A stretch of DNA of 22,831 bases from JBGQBN01 sp041494805 (GCA_041494805.1 JBGQBN010000066.1:1-22831); one strand, 5' to 3'; shown: positions 7,260 through 14,698, counted from the stretch's first letter. Notes: a model not told the origin generated them from the sequence alone. Program-made: numbers and translations.

Positions 7260-7535
7260 ATGACTCCTGGATTGGAATGGCTGCTAATTGTGTGGGGTGC
7301 CGTGACGGGTGTCCTGATCATCCTTCTGATCTACCGCAGCACGCTCACCATGCAGGAGGACGATCAGCTTTTCCTGGATGAGTCGGCATCGCAGATGGCA
7401 CGGGCACAGATGGAGATCATGGCCAAGGTACACAAGATTACTCCCGTGGTGAAGGTGCTCGGCGCCGCTTCGGGTCTCATGTTCCTGGTGATTGCCGGCA
7501 TGTTTGTGTACAACGGACTGAACCAGGTGCAGTGA
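7260..7535 (+). CDS. Small membrane protein, unknown function
   Basis: A 91-residue protein I cannot assign to a family. It has two hydrophobic helices (about residues 7-25 and 65-87) separated by a charged, Met-rich soluble segment of about 40 residues (TMQEDDQLFLDESASQMARA and following); this gives a hairpin topology with both termini on the same side. The start is supported by GAGG at 7250-7253. It is preceded by a TATAAT box and an unusually structured leader, and is transcribed away from erpA. Codon use looks ordinary and the reading frame is well composed, so I take it as a real gene. Confidence 0.72.
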   Translation: MTPGLEWLLIVWGAVTGVLIILLIYRSTLTMQEDDQLFLDESASQMARAQMEIMAKVHKITPVVKVLGAASGLMFLVIAGMFVYNGLNQVQ

Positions 7536-7600
7536 TCCTGCGATCCGCTTGGCTGACCGGTGAGCTGGACTCAGAACTCGCCGGAGAAATCTTCTTGGGG

Positions 7601-7642
7601 CAAGGAACACCACGCCTCCTGTTGCCGGGAGGCGTTGCCTTG
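7601..7642. other. Long imperfect inverted repeat between genes
   Basis: An 8-bp stem (ACGCCTCC 7612-7619, GGAGGCGT 7628-7635, loop of eight) enclosed by an outer CAAGG/CCTTG pairing (7601-7605, 7638-7642). It lies about 65 bases after the small membrane protein gene. There is no T tract, so it may be an RNA 3' end or processing structure rather than an intrinsic terminator. Apart from this hairpin and the tRNA promoter, 7536-7825 shows nothing I can support; an 82-codon open frame there looks accidental. Confidence 0.4.
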
Positions 7643-7776
7643 TTCGGCGGTTACCGGTATGACGAAACCTGGAAGCTTTCTGCAGCCGGTCCAGGAGCCA
7701 GTGTACAAGTAATTTGGGTTGGTCCCAACTTGCCCAGCAACGGCGTGAGCATATTGCGGAATCGAGGGACGGCGCG

Positions 7777-7804
7777 CTGAAATCGCAACACTCCGGGTTA
7801 CAAT
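7777..7804 (+). promoter_or_regulatory. Candidate promoter for tRNA-Leu
   Basis: CTGAAA (7777-7782) and TACAAT (7799-7804) are separated by 16 bases; the tRNA begins 22 bases after the -10 box, a suitable distance for a short leader. Confidence 0.45.
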
Positions 7805-7825
7805 CTCCTCAGAGACTTGTGGTGT

Positions 7826-7910
7826 GCGAAAGTGGCGGAATTGGCAGACGCACCAGACTTAGGATCTGGCGGGGAAACCCATGGGGGTTCGAGTCCCCCC
7901 TTTCGCACCA
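7826..7910 (+). tRNA. tRNA-Leu (anticodon UAG)
   Basis: Class II tRNA of 85 nt with encoded CCA (7908-7910). The acceptor arms GCGAAAG (7826-7832) and CTTTCGC (7900-7906) pair fully. The anticodon stem is CCAGA/TCTGG around loop CTTAGGA, giving anticodon TAG at 7860-7862, which reads CUA and other CUN leucine codons. The long variable arm (cGGGGAAACCC type) and the T arm GGGGG-TTCGAGT-CCCCC complete the fold. A D-loop with GG is visible. It stands alone, and I see no repeat of its 3' end downstream that would mark an integrated element. Confidence 0.97.
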
Positions 7911-8649
7911 ACTAGTCTTGTCTCGATGCCGTGTTGGGAGGCTTGCTCGCGCTTCCCGTTCCCGCGGGAATGCAGCAACCGATGTGGGGCGCCAGGTGGT
8001 CTTCCCTGTCGAAATTCATGTGCTAGCATAAATTTATGAAGTATTTTGCGGAGATACCTTCCGTTATTTCCTCACTGTATCCCCTGCTCATTCATGTACT
8101 CCGGATCGTCGTGATTCTGGTGGTCGTTCCCACACATGAGTTTGTACTTCGGTGATGCGAGCAAACCTGTCTCTCTGAAATTCGACCAAGGCACTTACCA
8201 GCAACTCAAGGCTGTAGTCCGTGAAGTCCTGACTGAATCCTTTGAGCACAGTGCCACGAAGAAACCGGCTTCGGGGAAAGTACGAACCTTAAGCCACGCT
8301 GCGCCCGCCACGCAAAGCTTCCTCCCCTTGGTTCGCTCGTGGGTGTCGGCGGAACTGAGCCATTCCACATGTGCGCACTCTTTTGAGCTGTGCAATATCT
8401 TGCGTTTGCTGTGCCTGTTGGTGATCGGTGCGAGAGTAGTGGAATTGTCGCAATCACACATTGAGAGGGGTCTGGGTGCAAAGTCTTGCAACAATTGTGC
8501 AGCGATGTAATACAAAATCGACTGAGAAGCATGCGCCCGTGAAGAATCGCCCTTCCGCCCTTCATTTTCCTTGACTTCGACTAACTATGCGGTTAACGTA
8601 GCCCCCCAACAAGACGGCTGCAGTTGCCTTCCTCGCCCCAGAGGATTCG
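7911..8649. other. Gene-poor stretch after tRNA-Leu
   Basis: About 740 bases without a convincing gene. It contains a 12-bp perfect palindrome TTCCCGCGGGAA (7959-7970) flanked by TTGCT/AGCAA. A 39-codon frame at 8036-8155 would encode a peptide with one hydrophobic segment and is too short to trust. A 124-codon frame at 8136-8510 has no recognisable domain, no clear ribosome binding site and compositional features (scattered Cys and Ser) of non-coding translation. The stretch 8030-8580 appears less GC-rich than its neighbours. I read this as decayed or intergenic DNA. Confidence 0.5.
8571..8599 (+). promoter_or_regulatory. Candidate sigma-70-type promoter
   Basis: TTGACT (8571-8576) and TAACGT (8594-8599) with 17-bp spacing. 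The -35 is near consensus, the -10 weak. It would drive the decayed Hydin-like gene and perhaps the arylsulfotransferase-like gene beyond it. Confidence 0.3.
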
Positions 8650-8955
8650 ATGAACCCAGCTTTCTTCTCGCGTACAAGGAATCGCACTGTTTGTGCCCTG
8701 CTTGGGCGGTGGCGTCGTCGTAGCCGCGAAGCCCGGGCAGACATCAGTCGTGAGCTTTTCACCCGCGTCGCGGTTGTTGGGCAGTCCCCAGATTGGCACT
8801 ACCAGTCTTCCGCGAACGATGACAAGTACGGACGCCTCGATGCTGATGCCAGATACACCAGTTGCACCGACACCCTGGCTCCGAAAGCGAACTGCACAAT
8901 CAGCGTCTTTTTCTCGCCAACGAAGACGGAACCATCAACTGCGGTATTGTCGTGA
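8650..8955 (+). pseudogene. Frameshifted remnant of an ASPM-SPD-2-Hydin-type Ig module
   Basis: A start with a reasonable Shine-Dalgarno (AGAGGA at 8643-8648 or nearby) opens a 101-codon frame whose second half reads TSCTDTLAPKANCTISVFFS, the hallmark end of the Hydin/choice-of-anchor Ig domains common in Acidobacteriota surface proteins. The expected first half of the same domain (SFSPASRLLGSPQIGTTSLP) is present immediately upstream but in another frame, from about 8749 to 8808. The two halves therefore belong to one domain broken by at least one frameshift. Such domains normally occur in arrays in large secreted proteins; here a single broken copy survives, directly upstream of the arylsulfotransferase-like gene. 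A sequencing error is an alternative explanation for the shift, but the short length favours decay. Confidence 0.6.
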
Positions 8956-8990
8956 ATTTAAAAATCACAGAAGCCAAGGAGTTAAAGACC

Positions 8991-10256
8991 ATGTCTCAAC
9001 CAGCTAAGTTTAGTCCCAACGGTAGTCTGCGCCGTTTGCGTGAGCTGAATTCTCCAGTTTGCGCGACGGCGGCTGGACTGTCTCCGAAACCTCGCCTGCC
9101 GTTCTCTGTCAGCGTGCTGCTCGCGATCATGTTCATGTCTGTCGGAGCGACTCTCGCCTTCGGCTTGCCCACAATATTCAAGAAAGGGCTGACCATCAAG
9201 AAGGCACAGGGAGTGTTCCCGGGCTATGTGATTGCCAATTTGCCCGATGGCAAGTCTTACGCGATCGACATCGACGGGAAACTGGTGAAAACCTGGGTGT
9301 CGCCAATTGCGGGCACCACCCTCGGCTACACCCGGCCGCTTGTCAGCGGAAACCTCCTGGCCAGCATTACCCCTGCCAGCGGTTCGGTCAAGCAAGTCGT
9401 GGAATTTGATCAGGCGGGCGCACTGATCTGGCAATACACAGATACGGCGGACCGCACATTCCATCACGACCAGACGCGGCTAGCGAGCGGCAACACCTTG
9501 ATGGTTTGCTCGCGCTCCGTCAGTTATCCGAACATCTCGTCCAAAACGCTGACGGATGACTGTCTGCTGGAGGTTGATCCGAACGGCAATACCGTCTTTA
9601 CATGGCAGACTGCGGACCATTTCGATGAATTCGGATTCTCGGACGACGCCAAAGCCCGTATTTCCGCCAGCGGCGGCGACTGGGGTCATATGAATTCAGC
9701 CGAAGAAATTCCAGCGAACACCTACACCGATCCTCGATTCAAAAAGGGAAACATAATTGTCAGCTACCGGCATATCAACATGCTCATCATCGTTGATCCG
9801 AGCACCGGTTCGATCGTCTGGAAAGCCGACAACGTGACCATTGGACAGCACGACGCCAGGATGATTCCAACTAGTCTCCCAGGGGCTGGAAATATTCTGG
9901 TCTTTGACAACGGCTTCTCCAACATCGGTAACAACCTCGGGACGACGCTCGAGAGGTTCTACTCGCGCATCGTGCAGATCAATCCCCTCGATCTATCCAT
10001 CGTCACCGAGTACAACGAGAGCCTTTCCGGATTTCCTCTATGGTGGTTTTTCTCACCCTTCGTAGGCTCGGTGGAAATGTTGCCCAACGGCAACATTCTG
10101 ATCGATGAAGGGGCAAACGGTCGCATCTTCGAAGTCATGCCGAACGGGAAGATCGTCTGGGAATGGGTCAATGGTATCTTGGTCAAAGGCTTTCAAGGGC
10201 CAAGCAGCCTGGTTTACCGTGCAGAAAAAGTACCTCTGCGCTGGCTGCAACCCTAA
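8991..10256 (+). CDS. Arylsulfotransferase (ASST)-like membrane-anchored propeller protein
   Basis: The family transfers sulfate between phenolic compounds in the periplasm using a six-bladed propeller; substrate here is unknown. I place the start at ATG 8991 (421 residues), supported by AAGGAG at 8976-8981; the frame is open upstream to 8862 but that part overlaps the Hydin remnant. An uncleaved-looking hydrophobic segment lies at about residues 36-59 after a 35-residue N-terminus. Family motifs: HHDQTRLASGNTLM (His158/His159), GHMNS (His233-x-Asn235, resembling the His-x-Asn pair of E. coli ASST), Arg260, GQHDARMIP (His287, candidate sulfohistidine), and GNILVFDNG, then FEVMPNGKIVWEWVNG near the C-terminus. 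The residue equivalences are by eye, not by alignment. No dsb-like partner genes are nearby. Confidence 0.78.
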   Translation: MSQPAKFSPNGSLRRLRELNSPVCATAAGLSPKPRLPFSVSVLLAIMFMSVGATLAFGLPTIFKKGLTIKKAQGVFPGYVIANLPDGKSYAIDIDGKLVKTWVSPIAGTTLGYTRPLVSGNLLASITPASGSVKQVVEFDQAGALIWQYTDTADRTFHHDQTRLASGNTLMVCSRSVSYPNISSKTLTDDCLLEVDPNGNTVFTWQTADHFDEFGFSDDAKARISASGGDWGHMNSAEEIPANTYTDPRFKKGNIIVSYRHINMLIIVDPSTGSIVWKADNVTIGQHDARMIPTSLPGAGNILVFDNGFSNIGNNLGTTLERFYSRIVQINPLDLSIVTEYNESLSGFPLWWFFSPFVGSVEMLPNGNILIDEGANGRIFEVMPNGKIVWEWVNGILVKGFQGPSSLVYRAEKVPLRWLQP

Positions 10257-10263
10257 CCAGCGA

Positions 10264-10312
10264 GCATGGGCAGGAAGGTTTCGGCCTGAGCCGCAAACCG
10301 AACTGCCCTTGC
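10264..10312 (+). terminator. Long stem-loop downstream of the ASST-like gene, probable terminator
   Basis: Eight bases after the stop codon a hairpin can be drawn from paired arms: GCA/TGC, a T-T mismatch, GGGCAG/CTGCCC, a symmetric GAA/GAA internal loop, GGTTT/AAACC, a bulged C, CGGC/GCCG, and loop CTGA. The sequence after it is T-rich (TTCTCTTGCTCGTTTT) without a pure T run. It lies between convergent genes. Confidence 0.5.
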
Positions 10313-10362
10313 TTCTCTTGCTCGTTTTCCAGCGCCGCAACCACGGCCAGGCACACCCGCGG

Positions 10363-11547
10363 CTACTGGCTTTTTATGCGGTAAACAGCGCCGCGGCCGT
10401 AGTCGAGAACATACATCTCGCCGGCATCATCTTGCCCGAATCCACTGATGGTTTTTCCAGTGGAGAGCAATAGCGCACGATTCCAGTTTCCCGGGGAGAC
10501 TTGCTTCAGACCCCACATCTTTCCGTTCAGGTCTCCGAAGACGTATACCCCGCGAAGCGCTGCAATAGCTGAGCCGCGATAGACGTAACCCCCAATGATC
10601 GCTTCTCCTTCCGAATGCGAGTATTCGGCAATGGGCAGAGTCATGCCGGTCTCATCGCAGTGGGGTGTGCCCGGAGGGTAGCAGTGATTTCCCTCCATGA
10701 CATTCCAGCCATAGTTGCCGCCACCGGTAATGATGTCCACTTCCTCCCAACTGTCCTGGCCAACATCACCCACGAACAGGCGCCGGCTGCGGCGGTCAAA
10801 GGAAAACCGCCAGGGATTGCGCATGCCATACACCCAGATTTCGCCGCGCGCCGACGGATTGTTCACGAATGGATTGTCCGGCGGAATCTTGTACGGTGAG
10901 CCTGAATCGATGTCGATGCGTAGCAGTTTACCCAGAAGCACTCCCAGATTCTGGCCGTTGCCAAAGGGATCGCCTCCGGAACCTCCGTCGCCAAGCGAAA
11001 TGTAGAGATACTTGTCCGGACCGAAAGCCAACTGGCCGCCATTGTGATTGTCGAAGGGTTGATCTACAACCAGGACTTCCGTTCCCGATGACGGATCAGC
11101 TTTATTCGGGTCGTTGGCGGAGACATGGTACTCCGCAATGACGCTCTGCAGTTGACCGCTCACCCGGCGCGTATAGTCCACAAAGAAACGCCCGTTTTGC
11201 TTGTAGGAAGGATGGAAGGCCAGCCCCAGCAGCCCCGTCTCTCCGCCCGACTCCACGAGGTTGGTGATATCGAGAAAGGGATCGGGGAGCAGCGACCCGT
11301 TCTGAATGATGCGAATGGTACCGCCCTGCTCCACGACAAAGATCCGCCGCGTACCATCTCGAGATGACTCGAAGGCTACGGGACTCGAGAATCCGGTGAC
11401 GAAGGATTGCAGAACGATTCTTGGCGGAGCGGCACGCGCTGACTCGGCTACCAAGGGTGGAAACGCTACCAGGGCCACTCCCAGCAACAGCAAAACGACT
11501 AGATCAGCGTGTCCACGACGTACGGTTTGGCGATCTTGAGAATTCAT
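10363..11547 (-). CDS. Secreted PQQ-dependent sugar dehydrogenase (GSDH/sorbosone dehydrogenase family)
   Basis: Six-bladed propeller quinoprotein family that oxidises aldoses or related sugars in the periplasm and passes electrons to the respiratory chain. The start is set at 11547 (394 residues, MNSQDRQ), where GGGGGA precedes the ATG; the frame is open to 11667. An N-terminal signal peptide with an Arg pair and a long Leu/Val core ends near AESARA (about residue 39). Family motifs are clear: EQGGTIRII, GLLGLAFHP, the NHNGG block with His168 (candidate catalytic base), FGPDKYLYISLGDGG, LGKLLRIDID, GMRNPWRFSFD (241-251), FVGDVGQDSWEE, NYGWN and GGYVYRG. These cover the substrate-, Ca- and PQQ-binding blades of the soluble glucose dehydrogenase fold. 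Substrate cannot be told from sequence; aldose sugar dehydrogenase is the usual annotation. Confidence 0.88.
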   Translation of the reverse strand: MNSQDRQTVRRGHADLVVLLLLGVALVAFPPLVAESARAAPPRIVLQSFVTGFSSPVAFESSRDGTRRIFVVEQGGTIRIIQNGSLLPDPFLDITNLVESGGETGLLGLAFHPSYKQNGRFFVDYTRRVSGQLQSVIAEYHVSANDPNKADPSSGTEVLVVDQPFDNHNGGQLAFGPDKYLYISLGDGGSGGDPFGNGQNLGVLLGKLLRIDIDSGSPYKIPPDNPFVNNPSARGEIWVYGMRNPWRFSFDRRSRRLFVGDVGQDSWEEVDIITGGGNYGWNVMEGNHCYPPGTPHCDETGMTLPIAEYSHSEGEAIIGGYVYRGSAIAALRGVYVFGDLNGKMWGLKQVSPGNWNRALLLSTGKTISGFGQDDAGEMYVLDYGRGAVYRIKSQ

Positions 11548-11854
11548 GATTCCCCCTTGGTGAAGGTGCTCGAGAAAAATTGGATCTGCCTTAATTCGCT
11601 TGACGGTGGCGGCTTTTGGATGTGGGCAGCCGTGGGACAGGGTGCTGGCTGCGCCTTCAATTGCCAATCAGTCTTACCCAATCCTGCTGGGAAGGCAAGC
11701 CTAAAACTCGTAGGGGCGGAGGCCACGCATGCAATGTCTTGCACATGCCCCCGGCCGCTGGGGCGCTGGGAGGCGGCTTCGTTACGACCGGACATCACTT
11801 TGGTCACATGAGCGGGTCGGCCTGGTTCCCATAAGATGTCAAGCAACGATTCCT
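11548..11854. other. Divergent intergenic region
   Basis: About 300 bases separating the minus-strand sugar dehydrogenase from a plus-strand small membrane protein. No promoter pair is convincing on either strand. An imperfect inverted repeat, GCATGCAA (11727-11734), loop TGTC, then TTGCACATGC (11739-11748), may be an operator; I can say no more about it. Confidence 0.3.
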
Positions 11855-12151
11855 ATGCCAAAGCCACGATCCCGGCAAAAACCGGCGAAGCCCGACCCGC
11901 TGAAAGAGTGGGCGATGATTCTATTTGAAAGCCTGGGATTCGGGATGCTGGCGATATTGATCGCACTCTCGGTCGTCCTGTTGGCCGTAGGGCTATACGT
12001 GCAGGTCATTTGGCCGCTCACCGATTGGGACCTGGTAAACGTGAGCCTGGAACCCTATCAGTCTCTGGTCTCTACGGTTCTACTCTCCATCTTCGCGTTT
12101 GGATCGGGATTGGGATTTTGGTTTGTGAGTGGCGCCGCCTGGAAACGTTAA
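11855..12151 (+). CDS. Small two-helix membrane protein, unknown function
   Basis: A 98-residue protein with a very basic, Pro-rich N-terminus (MPKPRSRQKPAKPDPLKEW) and two hydrophobic helices at about residues 27-52 and 69-94, joined by a short loop with WPLTDWD. No family recognised. The start at 11855 is chosen because the basic N-terminus and helices follow directly; the frame extends upstream to 11729 but that part reads like non-coding DNA. No clear ribosome binding site is seen. Topology predicts both ends in the cytoplasm by the positive-inside rule. Confidence 0.62.
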   Translation: MPKPRSRQKPAKPDPLKEWAMILFESLGFGMLAILIALSVVLLAVGLYVQVIWPLTDWDLVNVSLEPYQSLVSTVLLSIFAFGSGLGFWFVSGAAWKR

Positions 12152-12199
12152 ACACTCGTCCTGCCAACGCCCTGCTTTCCTTCTTCCTCCCAAAGCCGC

Positions 12200-12205
12200 T
12201 ACACT
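12200..12205 (+). promoter_or_regulatory. Candidate -10 box close to a start codon
   Basis: TACACT lies eight bases before the ATG at 12214 (an overlapping TAAAAT at 12205-12210 is even closer), and no Shine-Dalgarno is present between. The spacing suits a leaderless or near-leaderless transcript of the DUF3467 gene. Confidence 0.35.
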
Positions 12206-12213
12206 AAAATCCT

Positions 12214-12510
12214 ATGTCCATGCCAACGCAGCCCAATATCAAGCTGGTGAATAGCTCCGACTACCGGGAGAACTATGCCAATAGCGTGCAGGTGCGGGTG
12301 AATGTCTGGGATTTCTTTCTGGTGTTCGGCACGCTGCAGCAGCAGAGCGAGACCCAAGTGGAAGTGCGCAACTTTCAGGGCGTTTACCTGAGCCCGCAGC
12401 AGACCAAGGCGCTGGTGTCCATTCTGCAGCAAAACGTGGCCAGCTACGAGAGCACGTTCGGGGAGATCAAGCTCGATCCCCGCATGACGGCACCCGGACA
12501 GGTGCACTAA
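12214..12510 (+). CDS. DUF3467 family protein
   Basis: A 98-residue soluble protein matching the DUF3467 pattern: a VQVRVNVWDFFLVFGTL strand pair in the N-terminal half, then a VYLSPQQTKALVSILQQN segment (the family's LSP-x-x-AK-x-L block), ending in YESTFGEIKL. Function of the family is unknown. The start is ATG 12214; a second ATG two codons later is possible. Its stop is followed after three bases by the GTG start of the glycosyltransferase gene, so the two are probably co-transcribed. Confidence 0.85.
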   Translation: MSMPTQPNIKLVNSSDYRENYANSVQVRVNVWDFFLVFGTLQQQSETQVEVRNFQGVYLSPQQTKALVSILQQNVASYESTFGEIKLDPRMTAPGQVH

Positions 12511-12513
12511 TCG

Positions 12514-14100
12514 GTGACGGTCGTACGCGCCGACATTGAGCCACGCAGAGTTCATCCAGCACTGATCTTCGGGGCACTTTTTTTCGCGGTAGTCGTGCTG
12601 CACGCTCCCCTGCTGAGCCTGCCTTATTTCTGGGACGAAGCGGGATACTACGTGCCTGCGGCCCGCGATCTGCTGCTGACGGGAAGTCTGATTCCGCACT
12701 CCTCGGTTTCGAATGCCCATCCTCCGCTGGTCATGGCCTACCTGGCTCTGTGGTGGAAGATCGTCGGGTATGCTCCAGTCGTGACCCGCGCTGCCATGCT
12801 CCTGGTCGCGGCGTTTTCTCTCCTCGGTTTGTTCCGGCTGGCACAGCGCGTCGCGAACACCGAGGTCGCCACGGCCTCTGTGATCTGTACTGCGCTATAT
12901 CCGGTATTCTTCGCGCAGAGTTCACTTGCGCACCTTGACCTGGCGGCGGCTGGGTTGACGTTTTGGGGGTTGAGGGCATATCTGGAACAGCGGCACGCTG
13001 CGACGGCATTCTGGTTTTCGCTCGCCGTCATGGCCAAGGAAACCGCTGTCCTAGCCCCTTTGGCTCTATTCGCCTGGGAGCTGTTTCGTCCTTTGCTGCG
13101 CCCAAGAGTGGCCGATCTACCGTGCTCGTTCTCGCGGAGCAGGTGGACGTCCGCTCTACTTCTCGTTCCACTATTTCCGCTCAGTCTCTGGTACACGTAT
13201 CACTGTCTGCGTACCGGCTTCGTGTTCGGTAATCCGGAATTCTTTCGCTACAACGTTCAGGCCACACTGCAGCCGCTGCGCGTGGTGCTGGCATTGCTGA
13301 TGCGGCTGTGGCAAACGTTCGGATACTTGAACCTGATCCTGCTCACGCTGGCCGCACTGTTTGCCATGTTCCTCCCACCGCTGCATGGCGAAACTGGAGA
13401 ACGGCCAAGAATCGCCGTGGGCACCCAGCTTACTTTCCTGGCAGTGATCATCGCCTACGTGCTTGCGATGGCGGTAGTCGGGGGGGCCGTGCTGGCGCGC
13501 TACATGCTGCCGGTGGTTCCCTTGGTCATCATCGTTTTCATTTCGACGCTATGGCGCAGGGTGCGACTATGGTGTGCCGTGGTCGCGATTGTGGTGCTGG
13601 CGTTCGTTGCCGGACTGTTTGTGAATCCGCCATACGGATTTTCTCCTGAGGATAACCTCGCCTATCGCGATTACATCCAGCTGCACCAGCGCGCCGAGGT
13701 GTTCGTGGAAGCGCGCTATCCCATGGCCCGGGTACTGACGGCGTGGCCGGCCAGCGACGAACTCAGCCGGCCTTACCTCGGCTACGTCACGCGGCCCATG
13801 CGAGTTCTCCGCATTGAGGACTTTACCGCCGAACAGCTCATGTCCGCAGCTGAGGTACAGTCCAGTTTCGATATTGCGCTGGTGTTCTCCACCAGGTATG
13901 AGCCGTCACATCCCCTGCTCGAACGCTGGCGTCTATGGCAGGAATGGAAGATACGGTTCTTCGACTACCACCGCGACGTGCCTCCCGCCGCGGCGGCACA
14001 GATTCTGGGTGGTCGTCTGGTTTACACCGACGCCCGGGACGGACAGTGGGTGGCAGTGATCGAGATGGAGCACGTGGAAGAGGCGCGGGCGGTCCGCTAG
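12514..14100 (+). CDS. PMT/ArnT-type membrane glycosyltransferase
   Basis: Integral membrane glycosyltransferase of the GT-C fold (PMT_2/dolichyl-phosphate-mannose mannosyltransferase-like), expected to transfer a sugar from a polyprenyl-phosphate donor to protein or envelope glycan on the periplasmic face. The 528-residue product has a first helix at about 16-36 followed by FWDEAGYY with Asp41-Glu42, the catalytic/metal-binding pair of the first periplasmic loop, then about ten more hydrophobic helices up to about residue 370 and a soluble C-terminal domain of about 150 residues. The start is GTG 12514, three bases after the DUF3467 stop. The acceptor is unknown. No other glycan genes are adjacent. 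Confidence 0.85.
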   Translation: MTVVRADIEPRRVHPALIFGALFFAVVVLHAPLLSLPYFWDEAGYYVPAARDLLLTGSLIPHSSVSNAHPPLVMAYLALWWKIVGYAPVVTRAAMLLVAAFSLLGLFRLAQRVANTEVATASVICTALYPVFFAQSSLAHLDLAAAGLTFWGLRAYLEQRHAATAFWFSLAVMAKETAVLAPLALFAWELFRPLLRPRVADLPCSFSRSRWTSALLLVPLFPLSLWYTYHCLRTGFVFGNPEFFRYNVQATLQPLRVVLALLMRLWQTFGYLNLILLTLAALFAMFLPPLHGETGERPRIAVGTQLTFLAVIIAYVLAMAVVGGAVLARYMLPVVPLVIIVFISTLWRRVRLWCAVVAIVVLAFVAGLFVNPPYGFSPEDNLAYRDYIQLHQRAEVFVEARYPMARVLTAWPASDELSRPYLGYVTRPMRVLRIEDFTAEQLMSAAEVQSSFDIALVFSTRYEPSHPLLERWRLWQEWKIRFFDYHRDVPPAAAAQILGGRLVYTDARDGQWVAVIEMEHVEEARAVR

Positions 14101-14105
14101 TCAGG

Positions 14106-14129
14106 AACGCTGCGAGCTGTGTCTCCATA
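14106..14129. repeat. REP-like element, diverged copy 2
   Basis: Eighteen of 24 bases match 2886-2909, including the central GAGCTG/AAGCTG and the trailing GTCTC; the stem is degraded (partial AACGCTGCGAGCTGTGT pairing only). It starts six bases after the glycosyltransferase stop codon, the same position relative to a gene end as copy 1. Confidence 0.4.
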
Positions 14130-14176
14130 CTTGAGTTCTAGCGACAGATTCGAGGTTTGACTATTATTCTCCTGCC

Positions 14177-14626
14177 ATGAAGTGCGATTGCATCCTGCCG
14201 AACCTGTTGGTCGGCCCAGATCCACGAGATGACGAAGACTTCAAAACTTTGAGGTCGCTGAAGGTCACCGCGATTCTCAGTCTCCAGACGGAGGAGGATC
14301 GAAAAGAAGATGGAATTGAGTGGGAAAGAAGCGTGGCCACGGAGGCAGGCCTGACCTTCGGCAGCGTGCCAGTTACAGATTTTGATCTTGCGGACCTCAA
14401 ACGTAAACTGCCCGACTGCGTGCTTGCCCTTGACCGTATGCTCAAGGCCGGTAACACGGTCTATGTCCATTGCACGGCAGGAGTGAGCCGCTCACCTACC
14501 ATCGCAGCTGCGTACCTCCATTGGTGCCTGGCTTGGCCGCTGGAGCAAGCTTTGGCCCATGTCCAAACCGCGAGGATTTGCTGTCCGAGTTCGGAAGCCA
14601 TCCGCGGCGCGCGCTGGCCGGTTTGA
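14177..14626 (+). CDS. Dual-specificity-type protein phosphatase
   Basis: Cysteine-based phosphatase of the DSP/PTP superfamily, acting on phosphotyrosine, phosphoserine/threonine or other phosphate esters in the cytoplasm. The 149-residue product has the active-site P loop His98-Cys99-TAGVS-Arg105-Ser, an aspartate pair Asp68/Asp70 in PVTDFD where the general acid is expected, and an N-terminal ILPNLLVGPDP segment followed by ILSLQTEEDR, typical of bacterial and archaeal small DSPs. No signal peptide. The start is ATG 14177; upstream there is a TATTAT at 14162-14167 but little Shine-Dalgarno signal. It is convergent with modC, and no cognate kinase is visible in the window. Confidence 0.85.
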   Translation: MKCDCILPNLLVGPDPRDDEDFKTLRSLKVTAILSLQTEEDRKEDGIEWERSVATEAGLTFGSVPVTDFDLADLKRKLPDCVLALDRMLKAGNTVYVHCTAGVSRSPTIAAAYLHWCLAWPLEQALAHVQTARICCPSSEAIRGARWPV

Positions 14627-14698
14627 CATTACGTTGTTAGGAGGACGTTCAAGCCACAACCCGCGCGGCTTCTGCACCGAGATTCCCTGAACCTGTGC

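Noticed and set aside
7532..7780. 82-codon frame overlapping the end of the small membrane protein gene
   Set aside because: GTG start overlapping a stop by three bases looks like coupling, but the product has no domain, no conserved composition, and contains the strong inverted repeat at 7601-7642.
7826..7910. tRNA-Leu as an attachment site
   Set aside because: No direct repeat of the tRNA 3' end and no integrase gene could be found in the window.
7959..7970. Perfect 12-bp palindrome TTCCCGCGGGAA downstream of tRNA-Leu
   Set aside because: No T tract for a terminator and no gene close enough for an operator; a GC-rich palindrome of this size is not rare.
8136..8510. 124-codon plus-strand frame after tRNA-Leu
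   Set aside because: No ribosome binding site, no recognisable domain, and the C-terminal half has the Cys/Ser/Leu mix of random translation; possibly a remnant but unsupported as a gene.
8862..8990. N-terminal extension of the ASST-like gene to 8862
   Set aside because: The extension overlaps the Hydin remnant in another frame, while ATG 8991 has an AAGGAG nine bases upstream.
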